The position numbers were made by a program, and so were the translations under genes. Positions 63,001-64,000 of a stretch of 64,000 nt of DNA are shown one piece after another. This DNA is from Chryseobacterium gleum (GTDB lineage Bacteria; Bacteroidota; Bacteroidia; Flavobacteriales; Weeksellaceae): NCBI RefSeq assembly GCF_900636535.1, contig NZ_LR134289.1, positions 1,736,001-1,800,000 of the forward strand, given 5' to 3'. Under the pieces are notes generated by a model that worked only from the letters and a program-made list of their open reading frames with translations, was not told the origin of the DNA and searched no databases. Each line of letters starts with the position of its first letter. Position 1 is the first letter of the stretch.

Positions 63001-63005
63001 TTCAT
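57072..63005 (-). CDS. Alpha-2-macroglobulin family protein
   Basis: 1977 residues, the longest protein in the window, signal peptide MKRFSKIFLLLLVMLSFSMVSAQ, no lipobox. Macroglobulin domains with MG2 motif GIYRPGQTVYFK near 556-568, a short calcium-binding thrombospondin type 3-like stretch DSDGDGVSDKDDACP near 1125-1140, A2M domain start AFFYPDLKTDAEGNVNFEF near 1215, and the C-terminal receptor-binding region. The usual thioester CxEQ is absent: near 1440 the site reads NNSADVIFNKWFADVLA. It would trap proteases at the periplasm or surface. Bacterial A2Ms act with cell-wall enzymes in other species; here ecotin follows. Confidence 0.9.
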   Translation of the reverse strand: MKRFSKIFLLLLVMLSFSMVSAQKYYDTQWKKIAENSTKGAYKSNLPIILDIQKQAMKENNAFELIRSLKAEFSIVNQTVDDDQNDAASQFFKKLKDTEGKLSGEGKLVYKVLLNGFFMDYYNQNLWKINGRTNINSQDVSQIETWSKLDYKNYLTKSFQELDQEKPEMKKILLEKYKDIFSGTNDIAYFPTLSDWYALKKVEFLSENNIFTKNELTANRAAINAIYDELIAQNTGNAKLYFMKEKITENCNFNHCKDRLEQLQNLLKTNVEGDYKVIIMGDIMDELVNRKKPKEALAIAAQAKSEYPKSPFIENIKSKEAQIVNPYLTIKYESQTQNNLPIHFVAQYQNVSEFTLNIYEVKDDFTSLLQYVQNPYSDTFGKLKKNIVRKETFQLPDPKDYQSHKTSLEVKPLPSGVYVAEFAVAGADMKETDSRQNFYFLVSGNRIIYQNKTDRNPLSDELKLVNSENGKPVTNEGLKFYEFVSNKTLNKIDGTTNANGVFKFPSTESKDYYRTFLIQQPKTNDFQIMQVYGNRGYDDDYNPNKQTRSTAQIFIDRGIYRPGQTVYFKVINTRQNKEVEAVISGLKQKITLLNTNNEEVSSQEFTTNEFGSYHGSFILPKGKLNGNFYLRIEGESQGYKNFRVEEYKRPKFEVTFEPVKDEYKYGQTIELKGKAVMFSGVPLSNTTVNYEIKKQNIRWRYFSWYPQDDDNENSILGEAKTNEKGEFVIRLELKKEEKLEGIQIDNYAINASVTDINGETQTADTQLKVASVSHYIQAENISNTFADENVKVKVETKNYNDQNLKKPYQVKLSKLTAPDRIFRDNFKSEVQNLPKYSKEEFISKFPHDLFDKNDEIKNWKTEKVLFEKQQQPSADNTQLDLGKLEAGDYQLELFNIEGKDTIKSAQNFSVWDKKTLKPSQKTFLTVIAPKEELSRGEKAKVYVYSAVPDAMVNVFVQDGSGKTVSEVHQMKKGIFEYTAEIPKDKSVSSLNLQFQLVAFNDVNTESVSLKIKDTDKPLKIETVTFRDKLEPNVKEKWTVKVTGNDKEKINAEVLANMYDMSLDQFAANSFSWTKLYTPFVIITSYGINNYLEQQNYHKRLRYFEGKYVTVPQFNWFDGRFGNRWDSDGDGVSDKDDACPTVPGSPEYNGCPKPMSVTASEVISYRSSRGAKVAMPAAPLAKEESLVMKSDGSGVLDNSATEKALDKVAVRQNLNETAFFYPDLKTDAEGNVNFEFTSPEALTKWKLMFLAHTKDARAATLEKEVVTQKEFSVTPNYPRFLREGDELNLQSKLSNLTNKKLNGSAELQILDAFTNENISSKFGMSSGVQNFNLSENGSSALTWKLKVPDNVSSVIFKVVAKAGQYSDGEQQAIAVLPNRMLVTDAVPVFVKEGETKTFVLDNLKNNTSTTASNVSNTLELTTNPIWEIMFALPSLKNDQNNSADVIFNKWFADVLASEIFKANPKMKTVFEEYQNKGLLQSNLEKNQELKQLLLEETPWVLESKNEGEQMQKLALLFDVNTMKNSINQDWEDFKKLQNPDGGFSWYPGYPSSYGTSLYILKNLGKINSWLKDNVKDYQSADQKAIVAKLIQYVDNEVNKYFDVKKGNVWNNWAIDYLDTRNYWEKQYPLKGKGAALKTMVKQKAKTAKITDFTFFGLHRAALLVNDYGLKEVSDKLMTYLKETSTDTKTQGVYWKQNLNDWGWFGSKVVNHAGAMEAFNTLKSNDQNFIEDMKIWLVTQKEVNSWGSSRGTAEVIFTILNSGKSWTGTESDKATIVWGGKELTPQTQATGYVKSTLKPETIDKNLASVTVTKPGPGIVQGGLFWQYYEDLDKIKSSENYISVTKELYKKVKTINGEELQKISPETPLKVGDKVTVRMILNTDRAMEFIHIKDMRAAGFEPVDVLSGYQWKNNLGYYQSTKDASTNFYIQYMPKGKYVFEYDVVANASGKFSNGITTMQNYYAPQMNAHTKGSNVTISE

Positions 63006-63019
63006 ATATATTAATTTTG
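62989..63019 (+). promoter_or_regulatory. Promoter overlapping the start of the UbiA-like gene
   Basis: TTG (62989-62991) and TAATTTTG (63012-63019), 20 nt apart, match the consensus. The -7 box ends 4 nt before the ATG at 63024, so the transcript would be nearly leaderless, or translation starts at a later ATG (63084). Confidence 0.5.
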
Positions 63020-63023
63020 ATAA

Positions 63024-63779
63024 ATGAACATCTTAAAAGTACTGAAAAAAACTGTCATAGACAGCCAGATTTATGTCTCCCTTATGGGAACTATTTTTGC
63101 AGTATTTTTTATGAAAGAGCAAAACACATTCCGTTTCCCTACCGTTCTGCTTATTTTCATCACTTATTTCAGCGGTTATCTTTATACCAAATATCAATAC
63201 ACCAGACATTTTTTCAAAATACTGATTCTGAATGCTGTAGCCGGAATTATTTGTGCTTTTTTAATCATCCAAAATCATAATGAAATAAGGCTTTTGAAAT
63301 GGTTCATCATTGTTGTGCTGGGATTGCTTTACAACAGCTTTTTTCTTGATGTTTATATCCGTAAAATTCCTTTACTGAAGGTTTTTTACGTAGGATTGGT
63401 CTGGGCACTTGTCAACTGCTGGCTTACGCTTCCGGAATTCAGTATTCCTATTTTTCTGATCAGTTTTTTCTTTATTACAGCACTTGTCCTTCCCTTTGAT
63501 ATCCGGGATATGAATAGTGACACTGTAAAAACCTTTCCTATGCTGATAGGGGTACAAAATACCAAATATATTGCCTACGCACTCGTTTTTATCAGTAATA
63601 TAATTGGTATCTTCTTTCTTGAATTACAATATGCTATAGCTTTTTTTATGGCTGGTATTGCAACCTATATTCTTATTTATTTCTCTGAAAATAAGAGGGA
63701 TGACGCTTATTTTTCATTCGGGGTGGAAACTTGTTCTGCACTTCCTTTTTTATTTTTACTAATAATGAAGTATTTTTGA
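63024..63779 (+). CDS. UbiA-like polytopic membrane protein
   Basis: 251 residues with about eight helices. PFDIRDMNSDTVKTFPMLIG matches the second Asp-rich motif of the UbiA prenyltransferase superfamily; the first N/DxxxD motif is not visible, so activity is uncertain. Only 18 nt separate it from the divergently transcribed alpha-2-macroglobulin gene. recF starts 3 nt after its stop, so the two are probably co-transcribed. Confidence 0.72.
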   Translation: MNILKVLKKTVIDSQIYVSLMGTIFAVFFMKEQNTFRFPTVLLIFITYFSGYLYTKYQYTRHFFKILILNAVAGIICAFLIIQNHNEIRLLKWFIIVVLGLLYNSFFLDVYIRKIPLLKVFYVGLVWALVNCWLTLPEFSIPIFLISFFFITALVLPFDIRDMNSDTVKTFPMLIGVQNTKYIAYALVFISNIIGIFFLELQYAIAFFMAGIATYILIYFSENKRDDAYFSFGVETCSALPFLFLLIMKYF

Positions 63780-63782
63780 CGA

Positions 63783-64000
63783 ATGATTATCAAGAAGCTT
63801 TCCCTCTACAATTTCAAAAACCATACTGAGAAAAAATTTGAATTCTCCCCACAGATCAATTGTTTTGTGGGTAATAACGGTGTGGGAAAGACCAATATTT
63901 TAGATGCCCTGCATTATTTATCTGTAGGAAAAAGCTTTTTAGGCAATACAGATCTTAACAATATAAAAAAAGAGGAAGATTTTTTCACCATTGATGCTGA
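63783..64000 (+). CDS. recF: RecF DNA repair protein, N-terminal part (runs off the right edge)
   Basis: Visible 72 codons begin MIIKKLSLYNFKNHTEKKFEF, contain the P-loop GNNGVGKTN and then ILDALHYLSVGKSF, the RecF/SMC-type ATPase signature; the frame is open to the end of the window. RecF binds gapped DNA and loads RecA with RecOR. It is separated from dnaN (12-13 kb) by about 50 kb, unlike the classic dnaA-dnaN-recF cluster. Start ATG at 63783, three bases after the UbiA-like gene stop. Confidence 0.93.
   Translation, partial: MIIKKLSLYNFKNHTEKKFEFSPQINCFVGNNGVGKTNILDALHYLSVGKSFLGNTDLNNIKKEEDFFTIDA

Noticed and set aside
1..64000. CRISPR arrays, tRNA and rRNA genes
   Set aside because: No series of regularly spaced identical repeats and no cloverleaf or rRNA segment was recognised; repeats found occur as pairs or palindromes only.

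Overview
The window looks like chromosomal DNA from a flavobacterium of the Chryseobacterium group (Bacteroidota). Evidence: low GC, A-rich leaders, promoters of the TAnnTTTG type, SusC/SusD proteins, a type IX secretion (T9SS) C-terminal tail, a class A beta-lactamase, and many signal peptides ending in AQ. No tRNA, rRNA, CRISPR array, transposase or phage gene was seen. Housekeeping genes (pheT, dnaN, purL, purB, recF) are interspersed with accessory secreted proteins and short palindromic intergenic repeats.

Layout. 1-6 kb: a lipoprotein fragment, a Gfo/Idh/MocA oxidoreductase, a GH5-CBM6 glycosidase, a class A beta-lactamase, a 3-hydroxyacyl-CoA dehydrogenase and a small acidic protein. 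6-24 kb, mostly minus strand: META lipoprotein, pheT, a DUF417 membrane protein with an AraC regulator, an M23 peptidase, dnaN, diacylglycerol kinase, small enzymes, a barstar-like protein behind purL, a WG-repeat protein, purB, and a 47-residue double-glycine bacteriocin-like peptide. 24-26.6 kb: a tail-fibre-like secreted protein, a possible gene remnant and a tandem pair of small secreted proteins. 26.6-36 kb: a polysaccharide utilisation locus (susC, susD, GH144-type glucanase, frameshifted esterase, small unknown, GH3 beta-glucosidase), which I predict acts on beta-1,2-glucan. 36-46 kb: DUF4197, DUF493, ArsC-like, deoxynucleoside kinase, beta-propeller, glutamine cyclotransferase, VOC/GNAT/SRPBCC, Na+/H+ antiporter, bestrophin and DUF2490. 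46-49 kb: a NarL-type two-component system with a membrane protein and a small unknown. 49-56 kb: a T9SS cargo, VOC/DUF1569 proteins, and a TolC-HlyD-ABC permease export operon. 56-64 kb: ecotin next to a 1977-residue alpha-2-macroglobulin, then a UbiA-like membrane protein and the start of recF.

How parts work together. In the utilisation locus, outer-membrane SusCD would capture and import glucan, the GH144-like lipoprotein would cut it, the esterase (if functional) would remove acyl groups, and the GH3 enzyme would release glucose. Ecotin and alpha-2-macroglobulin would form a two-layer defence of the cell envelope against foreign proteases. purL is followed 13 nt later by the barstar-like gene, and several gene pairs share stop-start overlaps that suggest translational coupling.

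The main unexplained structure is a repeat of about 205-227 bp present twice (12057-12261 and 23181-23407), whose terminal hairpin shows a compensatory base change. Several other inverted-repeat families also show covariation. Product names rest on motif recognition by eye; no database search was run.
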